Assembly: GCF_000829035.1 (NCBI RefSeq)
Contig: NZ_AP012541.1
Coordinates: forward strand, 1,426,001 to 1,490,000
Length of the DNA: 64,000 nt
From: Lacticaseibacillus paracasei subsp. paracasei
GTDB taxonomy: Bacteria > Bacillota > Bacilli > Lactobacillales > Lactobacillaceae
Direction of reading: 5' to 3'
Shown here: piece by piece, positions 36,798 to 45,659 of the stretch
Layout: every line of letters starts with the position of its first letter
Position numbering within the stretch: position 1 is the stretch's first letter
The notes under the pieces: generated by a model
Databases searched by the model: none
The model's input: only the letters and a program-made list of their open reading frames with translations
Told to the model about the DNA's origin: nothing
Program-made: the position numbers and the translations under genes

Positions 36798-38471
36798 TTA
36801 GAACAGGCCGGAAATCTTGCCATCGTCGGTAACATCCATGTTCAAGGCTGCGGGCACTTTTGGCAAGCCGGGCATGGTAAGCACCGAGCCAGTCATGACG
36901 ACAAGGAAGCCGGCGCCTAACTTGGGGATGATGTCGCGAACGTGAATCGTGAACCCTTCCGGTGCACCCAACGTTTTGGCGTTATCCGTTAACGAATATT
37001 GCGTTTTAGCCATGCAGACTGGCAAATCCTGCCAGCCGTTTTTAACGATCGTGCGCAAGGCACTGTTTGCTTTGCCTTCATAATCGACATCAGCTCCGCC
37101 ATAAATCTTTTGCACAATCGTCTTGATTTTGGTTTTGACATCGCTTTGCGGATCATATAAGCGAGTAAAATGCGCCGGTTGATCAAGTGCCGCCAAAACA
37201 GCATCCGCAACCGCCAATCCGCCGCGTCCGCCGTCAGCCCAAACGGTGGCGGTGACGGCTTTAACGTTTAGTTTCGCACAAGCATCAATTAAAAACTGAA
37301 TTTCGGCATCGGTATCACTAGTGAATCGGTTAATCGCAACTACAACCGGCACACCGTAACTTTGCATACTGTGGATGTGGCGTTTGAGATTGTCGAAGCC
37401 TTGGGCCAAGGCTTCGACATTTTCCGTTTGCAGGTCCTTTAACGCGACCCCGCCGTTATACTTCAAGGCACGCACGGTTGCGACAATGACGACTGCATCA
37501 GGCGTCTTGCCGAGTACAGGTGTTTTGATGTCCATAAACTTTTCACCGCCGAGATCCGCACCGAAGCCGGCTTCGGTGATTGCGATGTCCCCGAGCTGCA
37601 AAGCCGTACGCGTGGCCAAAACCGAGTTACAGCCGTGCGCAATGTTGGCAAATGGACCACCGTGGATGAATGCCGGGGTATGTTCTAATGTCTGAACCAA
37701 GTTAGGTTTCAAGGCATCTCGCAATAGCATCGCAATCGCACCGGTGACTTTCAAATCGGCCACGGTCACCGGCTGCCGGTCATAAGTGTATCCAATGACA
37801 ATTCGGCCGATACGTGCCTTCAGATCGGCAATGTTTTCCGCCAGACACAACACTGCCATTAATTCGCTAGCAACTGTAATATCAAAGCCATCTTCGCGCG
37901 GCACACCGCTTGTGGGACCGCCCAAACCGATCGTAACATGACGCAAAGCGCGATCGTTGATATCTAAAGCACGCTTCCATAAAATCCGCCGTGGATCAAT
38001 ATTGAGCGTATTGCCTTGTTGCAAATGATTGTCAATCAAGGCGGCTAGGGTATCCACCGCCGTGGTAAGTGCATGCATATCTCCTGTAAAATGCAGGTTA
38101 ATGTCTTCCATTGGAACTACTTGCGCATAACCGCCGCCTGTCGCACCGCCTTTCATGCCCATTACCGGGCCTAAAGACGGTTCGCGTAAAGCAATCACAG
38201 GATGCTTACCGCGTTGTTGCAGCGCATCCCCTAAGCCAACGGTGATGGTCGACTTACCTTCGCCAGCTGGTGTTGGGTTGATGGACGTTACCAGCACAAG
38301 TTTGCCAAAAGGTTTATCCTTTAAGGCGTTAAGTGCACTAAAACTAAGCTTGGCTTTGGCTTTGCCATAAAGTTCAAGATCATCTTCTGATAAACCTAAA
38401 CCAGCCGCAACTTTCGTAATCGGCCACATTGCCGTCGCTTCATTGGCTTGTGCAATTTCAATATCAGACAT
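36798..38471 (-). CDS. fhs: Formate-tetrahydrofolate ligase
   Basis: This 557-residue enzyme has the P-loop [20 protein letters not shown] near residue 68 and the [22 protein letters not shown] family block (split here as [18 protein letters not shown]). It makes 10-formyl-THF for purine synthesis. The ATG at 38471 has AAGGAG eight bases upstream. It lies 12 bases after the EbsA-like gene, so the two are probably co-transcribed. Confidence 0.96.
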   Translation of the reverse strand: MSDIEIAQANEATAMWPITKVAAGLGLSEDDLELYGKAKAKLSFSALNALKDKPFGKLVLVTSINPTPAGEGKSTITVGLGDALQQRGKHPVIALREPSLGPVMGMKGGATGGGYAQVVPMEDINLHFTGDMHALTTAVDTLAALIDNHLQQGNTLNIDPRRILWKRALDINDRALRHVTIGLGGPTSGVPREDGFDITVASELMAVLCLAENIADLKARIGRIVIGYTYDRQPVTVADLKVTGAIAMLLRDALKPNLVQTLEHTPAFIHGGPFANIAHGCNSVLATRTALQLGDIAITEAGFGADLGGEKFMDIKTPVLGKTPDAVVIVATVRALKYNGGVALKDLQTENVEALAQGFDNLKRHIHSMQSYGVPVVVAINRFTSDTDAEIQFLIDACAKLNVKAVTATVWADGGRGGLAVADAVLAALDQPAHFTRLYDPQSDVKTKIKTIVQKIYGGADVDYEGKANSALRTIVKNGWQDLPVCMAKTQYSLTDNAKTLGAPEGFTIHVRDIIPKLGAGFLVVMTGSVLTMPGLPKVPAALNMDVTDDGKISGLF

Positions 38472-38483
38472 ACAACACACTCC

Positions 38484-38888
38484 TTATTTGGCGGACTCTT
38501 TCAGCCCTTTTTGGATCAACGACACTACTTTTTGTTTTCTTTTTTTACCGAACAAAACAAAAGTCACTTGACCATATCGTTTGGTTTTAAGAATAACTGT
38601 CAAATGGCCAAACGTAAACCCCTCAATTTCCGGCCAAGTCATTTCCAAGGTGTTACTCTTAAAAAGACTAACCAGTTTTAGGCCTTGTTCATGGACAACA
38701 AGACGATGAAGCAGCACTTGAATGATCGCAACAAGCACTGTCACTACGGCAATGCCAATGGCTAGCAGCGATGGCTTGGTACTTTCTAACTGAACAATCG
38801 TGGCAAGGCTGATCCCGATCACGATCATACTCCAAAACATGCTAAAATCGATCCAGGCAGGTTGATAATGAGTTCGGTATTCTGGCAC
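38484..38888 (-). CDS. EbsA-like membrane protein
   Basis: This 134-residue protein has two hydrophobic segments (about residues 18-34 and 40-60) and a basic C-terminal cytoplasmic domain of beta-rich character. It resembles the Enterococcus EbsA family, first linked to pheromone binding; the true role is unknown. The start is GTG with AAGGAAG upstream. Its start codon is only 24 bases from the start of the divergent RNase HI gene, so the promoters overlap coding sequence. Confidence 0.6.
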   Translation of the reverse strand: MPEYRTHYQPAWIDFSMFWSMIVIGISLATIVQLESTKPSLLAIGIAVVTVLVAIIQVLLHRLVVHEQGLKLVSLFKSNTLEMTWPEIEGFTFGHLTVILKTKRYGQVTFVLFGKKRKQKVVSLIQKGLKESAK

Positions 38889-38912
38889 TTTGACACTTCC
38901 TTAGGAGAAATT

Positions 38913-39311
38913 ATGCTTAAACTATACACAGATGGCGCGACAAAAGGCAACCCAGGACCCGCTGGGATCGGCATCTTGGTCAGTGGCTTGCCCCATCAAA
39001 TTCAAAAACATGCTGCACTGCCAGCAATGAGTAATCATGAAGCCGAGTTTGCAGCCGCAATCGCTGGTTTTGAACTGCTGAGCCAAGCCGGCTTAAATAC
39101 AACACCGGTCGCCTTCTACAGTGATTCCAAGCTTGTGATTCAGGCGATTGAAAAGCAATACGCTAAGCACTATCCCGACCTAGCAGGCCGTTTGCTGACC
39201 TTAATCGGTCAATTTCCTTTAGTATTGCCAAACTGGCTGCCTGACCGGGCCAATCGCGGCGCCCATATGTTAGCTCAGCAAGGGTTGCGCCAATCTGAAA
39301 CTAAAATATAA
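38913..39311 (+). CDS. RNase HI family protein
   Basis: This 132-residue protein has the RNase H fold with LYTDGATKGNPGPAG, SNHEAEFAA and FYSDSKLVI supplying three acidic catalytic residues. At the expected fourth site (Asp134 in E. coli RNase HI) it reads NRGAHMLA, with His in place of Asp. The ATG at 38913 follows TTAGGAG. Related short RNase HI homologues in Firmicutes vary in activity. It would cleave RNA in RNA-DNA hybrids if active. Confidence 0.85.
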   Translation: MLKLYTDGATKGNPGPAGIGILVSGLPHQIQKHAALPAMSNHEAEFAAAIAGFELLSQAGLNTTPVAFYSDSKLVIQAIEKQYAKHYPDLAGRLLTLIGQFPLVLPNWLPDRANRGAHMLAQQGLRQSETKI

Positions 39312-39438
39312 ATTTTCGGCAAAATTGCGTCATGACTAGAACAATCGAGGCAAAAAGCAATTTTTCTTGCCAGACGCCACTCTCGTCGGTACTGGCGCCG
39401 TGATCATTAAGTTCAACAAAAGCTTGTTTCTGAGAAAA

Positions 39439-39482
39439 GAAAAGGCAACCATTTCCTTGTAGACGGAAACGGTTGCCTTTAT
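39439..39482. terminator. Bidirectional terminator between RNase HI and nitroreductase genes
   Basis: AAAGGCAACC-AT-TTCC pairs with GGAA-AC-GGTTGCCTTT. T-rich ends on both strands serve the two convergent genes. Confidence 0.85.
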
Positions 39483-39551
39483 TAATGGTTGTGAATAATA
39501 TCCCAACTTTGTCGTCTCATCACGACAATTTTAAATTAAGCTGATGGGTGC

Positions 39552-40154
39552 TTATTTCAAAACTTTAAACTGATCTTTTCGATCCATGTAATCTTTATCT
39601 TTTGCTGAACCTTCAATGGAACCAAATGGCATTTGTGCCCGTAAGTTCCAGTTGGTCGGGATATCAAAGGCTTCACGCACTAAATCGTCAATGATTGGAT
39701 TATAGTGCTGCAGATTCGCGCCGATGCCATTGTTCGCCAAGGTGACCCATGTGTTAAGTTGTGCGGAACCTTGCGCCTGTTCTGCCCAAGTCGCAAAGTT
39801 TGCCGCATATAATGGGAAATTATTCTCCAATTGCTTTACAACGTCAGTATCGGTGAAATACATAATGGTACCGTAAGCTGCTTTAAAGCTGGCAATTTTC
39901 TGCTTGGTTGCTTCGTAAGCCTGCTCAGTCGGCACTTCACTCTCCAGCCGCTTCACGACAATATCCCACAGCTTGTCATGCTGCTCGCCAAACAGAAAAA
40001 CAGCGCGCGTCGTTTGTGAATTAAACGCAGTCGGCGTCTCCTGAATGACGGTTTCAATCAAATCCACTAAGTCATCCGGATTCTGTTTAACATCTTTGCC
40101 AAGTGCATAAATTGACCGGCGTTGTTTTAAAAGATTCAGTAAGTCTTGATTCAC
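39552..40154 (-). CDS. Nitroreductase family protein
   Basis: This 200-residue protein begins LLKQRRSIYALGKDV, then VIQETPTAFNSQTTRAVFLFGE, which is the flavin-binding pattern of the Hbn/FrmA type nitroreductases. QLNTWVTLANNGIGANLQHYN and MPFGSIEG complete the fold. It is likely an NAD(P)H:FMN oxidoreductase; the substrate is unknown. It is unrelated at close level to the nitroreductase at 1-631. An IS element and a palindromic element are just upstream. Confidence 0.85.
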   Translation of the reverse strand: MNQDLLNLLKQRRSIYALGKDVKQNPDDLVDLIETVIQETPTAFNSQTTRAVFLFGEQHDKLWDIVVKRLESEVPTEQAYEATKQKIASFKAAYGTIMYFTDTDVVKQLENNFPLYAANFATWAEQAQGSAQLNTWVTLANNGIGANLQHYNPIIDDLVREAFDIPTNWNLRAQMPFGSIEGSAKDKDYMDRKDQFKVLK

Positions 40155-40180
40155 GAGAAAACCACCTTTTTATAAATTAA

Positions 40181-40296
40181 AGCGTGCGCTGGCGCAGTTA
40201 GAAACCGGCGTGTAAGCAGTCTTGGCGGTGATGGCCAGGTTTTGGTCATTGCCGCCAAGATTCTTACACGCAGGTTTCTGCGCCTGCAGACGCATT
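40181..40296. repeat. Palindromic intergenic element, inverted orientation
   Basis: This is a full-length copy in reverse orientation relative to the others. It shows AGAAACCGGCGTGTAAG, a central CTTGGCGG...ATGGCCAGGTTTTGGTCAT...CCGCCAAG palindrome, and CTTACACGCAGGTTTCTGCG. It lies between the nitroreductase gene and the IS30 element, whose left end is 20 bases away. Confidence 0.85.
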
Positions 40297-40315
40297 TCAG
40301 AACAAGCCTAGATTG

Positions 40316-41358
40316 CATAATTAAAGTTACCACCCAGAAAATGTGAAAAAAGACCTGTCCGTTCTTGCTAAAATGGTGTTTGCATAACATACCATCTAGA
40401 GAGAAGGACAGGTCCCATGGCCATTATAACCTTAATTGAACGATCTCAGATAGAACTGATGCAACACCACACGATTCAATACATCGCCGCGACCTTAGGC
40501 CGCTCTCGTATTTCTATTAGGCATGAGCTTCACCGTTGCCCTGAAGGTGATTACTGCGCCATTATAGCTCAGGATCATGCCGATACTTGTCGGCATCGTT
40601 GTGGTCGGCACTCGATTTTAACGCCTAAGTTGAAGCGGATGGTAACTGAGAAGCTAAACCTAGGTTGGTCCCCTGAAATGGTCGGTTATGCCGTTCACTG
40701 TGCGCCACACACGATTTACCACTGGATTTATCAAAGACAAGTCGATTTTCAGCCAAGCCAACTCTTTGATCACGGTAAACGTCATAAAAGAAGACAAGAC
40801 CTTCGGTCGCGCTATAACCAAGCAGTAGGCACCTCAATTGAGATTCGCAGTGAGTCAGCTAATCGGCGAACCGAAAAAGGACATTTAGAGATGGATACAG
40901 TTCGCGGTGGTCGCGGGTCAAAGGCTGCTGTTTTGACCATTGTCGATCGGGTGACACGTTTAATGGCGACAACTAAGCTTGAAAACTTATCACAAAATGC
41001 TGTTCTCAAGGGATTTGCAAGACTGATGGTGGACTTTCCGGGTCCGGTTCGATCAGTGACGGTTGATCACGGTAAAGAGTTTTCCTGCGATCAGGCGCTT
41101 ACAAAGCGCTATCGGATACCGGTTTACTTTTGCCACGCCTATCACCCGAATGAACGGGGCACAAATGAACGGTTCAATCGAGAACTTCGCTACTATTTCC
41201 CGAAGGGAACACAGTTTGATCAGGTTTCAGAGACCGATATTCAACAAGCCACAGCGCTTATCAATAACAAACCTAGAAAATGTCTCCGTTGGCAAACCCC
41301 AGTTCAAGCAGTGAGCAAGCCTCTTTCTAGGTGGTAACTTTATTATTGCAATCTAGGC
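40316..41358 (+). mobile_element. IS30-family insertion sequence, intact
   Basis: The element is 1043 bp. Its ends begin GCCTAGATTGCA on both sides as an inverted repeat. The repeat continues through AAAGTTACCACC and AGAAA, about 35 bp with four mismatches. A 2-bp AA flanks both ends as a possible target duplication. The size and family recall ISLpl1 of lactobacilli, from memory and not verified. One transposase gene fills it. Confidence 0.88.
40417..41337 (+). CDS. IS30-family transposase
   Basis: This 306-residue DDE transposase has an N-terminal HTH region (IQYIAATLGRSRISIRHEL) and a catalytic domain with EMDTVRGG, VTVDHGKEF and NERGTNERFNRELRYYFPKG, which give the D-D-E residues. The frame is unbroken, so it may be active. 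AGAGAGAAGG lies upstream of the ATG. It is the only clear mobile gene in the window. Confidence 0.95.
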   Translation: MAIITLIERSQIELMQHHTIQYIAATLGRSRISIRHELHRCPEGDYCAIIAQDHADTCRHRCGRHSILTPKLKRMVTEKLNLGWSPEMVGYAVHCAPHTIYHWIYQRQVDFQPSQLFDHGKRHKRRQDLRSRYNQAVGTSIEIRSESANRRTEKGHLEMDTVRGGRGSKAAVLTIVDRVTRLMATTKLENLSQNAVLKGFARLMVDFPGPVRSVTVDHGKEFSCDQALTKRYRIPVYFCHAYHPNERGTNERFNRELRYYFPKGTQFDQVSETDIQQATALINNKPRKCLRWQTPVQAVSKPLSRW

Positions 41359-41463
41359 AAGTATCATTCTACCAACTGACTAAAAGTAAGTAAACCCCAA
41401 ATATCGACATTTTCTTTCCTCCTACCCAAATATTTCGCAAATCCTCCTATTTGCCCCTCCAAC

Positions 41464-41492
41464 GTGACAGCCTCGCTTCGCTTGAGTACAAT
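41464..41492 (+). promoter_or_regulatory. Promoter of cardiolipin synthase gene
   Basis: GTGACA (41464-41469), 17 bases, then TACAAT (41487-41492). The start codon follows about 26 bases later. Confidence 0.7.
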
Positions 41493-41518
41493 GAACTTAT
41501 TCTTCTTGGAGGTGCGGT

Positions 41519-42988
41519 ATGTCGCTGATTACCTGGCTTATTCTTATTATTTTGGTTTTAAACACCTTCGGGGCAATCTTCACGGTTCTACGCGAGGTCC
41601 GAGATATCTCAACGACTTGGGCGTGGTTGCTAGTGCTTATTTTTTTACCGATCGTCGGGTTTGGTTTTTATTTATTTGCTGGCCGCGGCTTATCAACGAA
41701 AAAATTGCAACGGATTCAACACGAATATGAGTCTGGCGTAAAAGCATTTGTCTCACTACAAAAGCACGAAAACGCCCGGAATAAGTTATTGCCACCGACT
41801 GATTACACGCCAGCGGCCAAGGCTTTAACCGCCTTTTTTCTGAATACCGCGCAAGCACCGGTCCTTGCCCATAACCAAGTGCAACTTTACACGGATGGCG
41901 AGAAAAAGTTTGCGGCGTTATTCCGCGATATTGAGGCCGCTAAAGATTATATCTATGTTGAGTACTACACCATTTACAATGATGAATTAGGCAATCAATT
42001 CCAGCAACTGCTGATCAAGAAAGCTAAGGAAGGCGTTGTTGTAAAGGTCCTATATGACGCTTGGGGTTCCATGGGCGCTACAGCAAAGTGGTGGCGCCGG
42101 CTGACCGACGTTGGCGGGCAAGCCGAAAGTTACTTTAGTTCCAAGCATCCCATCACTGACTTTCGTTTGAACTATCGTGATCATCGCAAGATCGTTGTCA
42201 TTGACGACCACGTCGGGTATATCGGCGGGTTTAATGTTGGTGACCAATACGTCTCCCGCAAACCTAAGTTCGGTTATTGGCGCGACACACATTTGCGCAT
42301 TATCGGCAATACGATTTACGCTTTAAAAATTCGCTTCACCATGGATTGGAATGCAACAGTCAGCAAAAAAGACGAAATTGCTTATAGTGTTGAACAAGAT
42401 AGTGCCGATAGTGTCACTGCCGACAGTTTGACAGCCGGTGCAACGCCTATCCAGATCGTTGCTTCCGGACCTGACCGCCCAACGCAACAAATTAAGTTGG
42501 GATACACCAAGTTAATCACCAGTGCCACCAAATCTGTTTGGATTCAAAGTCCTTATTTGGTGCCAGATGATACTGTGATCGACGCTTTAGTATCCGCTGC
42601 CATGTCAGGGATTGATGTTCGCATCATGATTCCTGACATGCCTGATCACCCGTTCATTTTCCGCGCGACACAATACTATGCGAATTATCTGACTCGCGCT
42701 GGCGTGAAAATCTACCATTACGAACACGGCTTTATGCATGCGAAAACGGTGGTTGTCGACAATGCCATCGCCAGCGTTGGCTCGGCAAATTTCGATATCC
42801 GTAGTTTTAAGCTGAATTTTGAAATTAATGCGTTTATTTATGATCGTAAAGTGGCCAGTAGCTTGGGCCAGATTTTCGAGGCTGATATGGCGCGCAGTTA
42901 CTTACTGACGCCTGAGCTAATCGCCAAACAAAGCAGTTGGCTTCGGTTTAAACAAGACTTCTCGCGGTTATTATCACCTATTCTTTAA
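41519..42988 (+). CDS. cls: Cardiolipin synthase
   Basis: This 489-residue phospholipase D-family enzyme has two N-terminal membrane segments (residues about 3-24 and 34-54). Its two HKD motifs are NYRDHRKIVVIDDHVGYIGG and HGFMHAKTVVVDNAIASVGS. It joins two phosphatidylglycerol molecules into cardiolipin in the membrane. GGAGGTG precedes the ATG. Confidence 0.95.
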   Translation: MSLITWLILIILVLNTFGAIFTVLREVRDISTTWAWLLVLIFLPIVGFGFYLFAGRGLSTKKLQRIQHEYESGVKAFVSLQKHENARNKLLPPTDYTPAAKALTAFFLNTAQAPVLAHNQVQLYTDGEKKFAALFRDIEAAKDYIYVEYYTIYNDELGNQFQQLLIKKAKEGVVVKVLYDAWGSMGATAKWWRRLTDVGGQAESYFSSKHPITDFRLNYRDHRKIVVIDDHVGYIGGFNVGDQYVSRKPKFGYWRDTHLRIIGNTIYALKIRFTMDWNATVSKKDEIAYSVEQDSADSVTADSLTAGATPIQIVASGPDRPTQQIKLGYTKLITSATKSVWIQSPYLVPDDTVIDALVSAAMSGIDVRIMIPDMPDHPFIFRATQYYANYLTRAGVKIYHYEHGFMHAKTVVVDNAIASVGSANFDIRSFKLNFEINAFIYDRKVASSLGQIFEADMARSYLLTPELIAKQSSWLRFKQDFSRLLSPIL

Positions 42989-42989
42989 G

Positions 42990-43041
42990 TAAAAACTGGC
43001 GCTTTATTCTGAATGATGTCAGAATAAAGCGCCAGTTTTTA
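42990..43041. terminator. Bidirectional terminator after cls
   Basis: TAAAAACTGGCGCTTTATTC and its complement form a 23-bp arm pair around ATGATG. It serves cls and the convergent hypothetical gene. Confidence 0.93.
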
Positions 43042-43056
43042 CTATATAAAGCTTCA

Positions 43057-43383
43057 TTAACGTTGCCAGTCGTCCAAGACTTTGGTGTGGCCGACTAAGT
43101 AATGAATCGCGGCATGAACAAGTTCGTCACGGGCAGCGGTGAGATCGTCACCTTCAAGGTCATATTTATCACGCAAATAGCCGGTGGCAATCGCCTGATA
43201 CTCTTTACGCGCCTCACCATCATCTTTTAAATAATCGTCAATCGCGTTGATATTATCTTTCGCCCGTGTAGCCAATTCTTCGGCCAAATCGTCGACATGC
43301 GGCTGACGTTTATGCGCATAGTCCATGAGCGTGTCATTCATATCCACAACGGCGGCTTCATCGGCTTGCTTGTCTCGTTTCAT
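43057..43383 (-). CDS. Hypothetical acidic helical protein
   Basis: This 108-residue soluble protein is rich in Asp, Glu and Lys and is predicted mostly helical (DDLAEELATRAKDNINAIDDYL). It has no signal peptide, membrane segment or known motif. The ATG at 43383 follows GGGAGATG; a TTG five codons upstream is less likely. I do not recognise the family. It stands alone between two terminator regions. Confidence 0.6.
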   Translation of the reverse strand: MKRDKQADEAAVVDMNDTLMDYAHKRQPHVDDLAEELATRAKDNINAIDDYLKDDGEARKEYQAIATGYLRDKYDLEGDDLTAARDELVHAAIHYLVGHTKVLDDWQR

Positions 43384-43534
43384 TTTGTCATCTCCCAATA
43401 AAACAAGTATGCGCCTGCTAATCCATTTTTTAAAGCTGGTCGTAGTGCCTTTGCTATGTGCTACTAGCTATCAAAAGTAGTCAGGCTGGTGCTAGGCATC
43501 AAAGCAAACTTGAACATTTCAAAAATCAATTATT

Positions 43535-44985
43535 TCAGTGGGCTATTAATTTACGGGAACGCGCGAATAATTCCTGATAAAGTTGTGACCAGCTTTCAAA
43601 CCGATCACTGGCAAGATAAAAGACTGGTGTATCTGGTACAATAGGTTCTTCTCCAGGCGCAAGATTTTGCGCCGAGATAACAAGATCAGGCTGTTGCTCA
43701 GTCGTCACTAGCCGAATATACGCAGGCTGAGTCAAGTTGAGACGAACGGTTTCATATAACGGCTGCGGCATTAAAGGATCAAGTGCTACCTTGAGCTTAT
43801 CAGCAATCGCACTGTCCGTCATAAATGGCCACAGCAGTTGATAGAACCCGTCAATGATCTCTTTTGATGCATTTTCCAATGGCGCTTCGCGAGCGAAAAA
43901 AGCCTCCAAGGCAGCTTCTAATCGCGGATAAAAAGCACGCATTGGACTCGCTGTTCGCGTGAGATCAATATAGGCGCCACCGGGGAAAATGCGCTCGCTG
44001 ATTAAAATCTTCAAGAGATTCCCTGCCAACGCTAGATCTGTTGTTACTGTCGGGGCAATCCCGACAACTGTTCGACTGAACTCGTTGCGGATTTTCTCGA
44101 CTAACTGCCATGCAGGTATATTACGCGCTGCGTGATAGCCAACTAGAGTAGCGGCATCAAATTGTTGTTCCGAGTGAAACCGAGGTACGCGCCACTGAGT
44201 TAAAAAAAGATGCCATGTTTCATCCTCAGCAGCCTTTCTCGGCAGATTATCAAACGCACTCGGTAGTGCTGCAGTTAGTGTTGGCCGAGGTGCCAATTCG
44301 TCAAAATCAAGGGTACCAACGATGGAGTGATTCGCTAACAATCGGTGTAGATGAACATTAGCTGCGAATAGAAGCTGTGCCCGCGAAAAATCTGATTGGA
44401 TCAGACCAGCTTTGTCGAGTTCGCGCATTAATTGACGCGACTGCGGCAAAATTTCCGAAAACAAGGGATGGGCAAAGTCGACAAACTGCCACAATAATTG
44501 CCGGTAAACTTGTCTAACGCGGGCTTCCGGTCCCATAAGCGCTAAAGGATTTAGGCTGATGGTAACGCCGGCTTTCCGAAAATAAAGGCGCAAAGCCGAG
44601 ATTCGGCGGAAAAAGGCGGCTCGTGAAAACCCGGTTTCATCCAAAAGCATCTGCAGTGTCAATTGAGGCCGCTTCAGCGTCTGAATCAATAGTTGTCCCG
44701 GCAAGGACCGCCTATATAGAAAGATACGATAACGATCTAGACTGATTGATGGTGGTGCAATCATATTACCATCGCCGCGTCGCAGTAATGGTGCAGCGTC
44801 TGACTGCATCGTGACCAAGTCTGCGGCAATTTTTCCATCCGGCGTCGGAGTTGGCGGTAACTCTCACCACGGGTTATGGCGGTGGCAGCAATATCCAGCC
44901 GGTGCCCTGGGGCCTCCCACAACGTGCTGTAGATATTGATGCGATCTCGCTCTTCCCGATCGAGAAATAATTCATCAAAGACCAT
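43535..44985 (-). pseudogene. Mga/AtxA-like transcriptional regulator, frameshifted
   Basis: The first part, from ATG 44985 (GAGGAGG upstream), gives about 74 residues ending at a stop at 44761. A second frame continues the same protein from about 44830 to 43535. Joined, it has an N-terminal HTH (LDIAATAITRGESYRQLRRRMEK) and a second HTH (TLQMLLDETGFSRAAFFRRISAL), followed by a PRD/EIIB-like C-terminus, as in Mga and AtxA. The break lies at a run of five A (minus strand, about 44830-44834). With six A the frame would read MEKIAADLVTM and be continuous. It may be a real mutation, a sequencing error, or slippage. Confidence 0.7.
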
Positions 44986-44999
44986 AAAGAAGGCCTCCT

Positions 45000-45014
45000 C
45001 GAAAGCGTTTGCTA
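45000..45014. promoter_or_regulatory. cre-like site at the Mga-like gene
   Basis: On the minus strand TAGCAAACGCTTTCG matches the CcpA consensus WTGNAANCGNWNNCW at 9 of 11 fixed positions. It lies between a TATACT box (45022-45017) and the ribosome site. Confidence 0.4.
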
Positions 45015-45209
45015 CAGTATAGCAAAGGTAGCAAAAAACCCGATAAGATATGCTCATGGTTTTTTAAGCTTTTTTTCACGGTCTCAACTGATTTTTATCG
45101 CAAATATTTTTGGTCAGGTTTTTTCGTCAATACCGTGACGTTGATACAAAGTTGCTCTTCAGCTTCAACAAATAGTTGACGGTTGCGACTGGTTTTCGCC
45201 ATACGAACT

Positions 45210-45218
45210 TGGTATACT
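45210..45218 (+). promoter_or_regulatory. Extended -10 promoter upstream of nrdH
   Basis: TG-G-TATACT is an extended -10 sequence at 45210-45218. Its -35 box is weak. A terminator follows about 25 bases after it, and the main nrdH promoter lies after that terminator. Confidence 0.45.
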
Positions 45219-45241
45219 AAAAGTAAGCAAAAGTGTCAGCC

Positions 45242-45294
45242 AATACCATACACTTGGGGTATTCAAAAAAATAGCCCCAAGATATGGTATTTTT
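45242..45294 (+). terminator. Strong intrinsic terminator between two nrdH promoters
   Basis: AATACCATA and TATGGTATT form the outer arm, and CTTGGGG and CCCCAAG the inner arm, followed by TTTTT. It ends three bases before the TTGACA of the nrdH promoter. Confidence 0.8.
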
Positions 45295-45296
45295 AA

Positions 45297-45325
45297 TTGA
45301 CAGACACCCCAATATTGAGTATCCT
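45297..45325 (+). promoter_or_regulatory. Promoter of nrdH-nrdE-nrdF
   Basis: TTGACA (45297-45302), 17 bases, TATCCT (45320-45325). The spacer contains a CAATATTG palindrome, which could be part of a regulator site such as NrdR; this is not established. Confidence 0.75.
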
Positions 45326-45359
45326 AAGCTACATAAGATAACGAGAAAGGATGATACCT

Positions 45360-45590
45360 ATGCGTAACATCACCTTATTCACACGCAATGGCTGCCCGCA
45401 ATGCCGGATGACCAAGCGCTACCTTGACACCCATAAAATTCCATTCACGGAGCACAACATCAACGAAGAACCGCAATACATTGATTACTTAAAACAAAAG
45501 GGGTTCCAGCAGGTTCCTGTTCTTGAAGCGGATGGGCTCGATTCATTCTCCGGGTTCCGACCGGACGCCTTGAAGCAACTGGCTGTTTGA
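45360..45590 (+). CDS. nrdH: Glutaredoxin-like protein NrdH
   Basis: This 76-residue thioredoxin-fold protein has the CPQC redox motif in TRNGCPQCRMTKRYL and the conserved FSGFRPDAL near the C-terminus. It reduces class Ib ribonucleotide reductase. The ATG at 45360 follows AAAGG. No nrdI (flavodoxin for the Mn cofactor) is between it and nrdE, in contrast to the usual nrdHIEF order. Confidence 0.93.
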   Translation: MRNITLFTRNGCPQCRMTKRYLDTHKIPFTEHNINEEPQYIDYLKQKGFQQVPVLEADGLDSFSGFRPDALKQLAV

Positions 45591-45605
45591 TCAGCCAGTT
45601 TTTTT
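45577..45605 (+). terminator. Attenuating terminator between nrdH and nrdE
   Basis: AACTGGCTG (overlapping the last nrdH codons) pairs with CAGCCAGTT, followed by TTTTT. It would reduce transcription of nrdEF relative to nrdH unless bypassed. Confidence 0.85.
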
Positions 45606-45659
45606 ATCGCATCACAACGCAACCAGCTATTATAAAACGCAGCGAAAGCAGGGTTTAGC

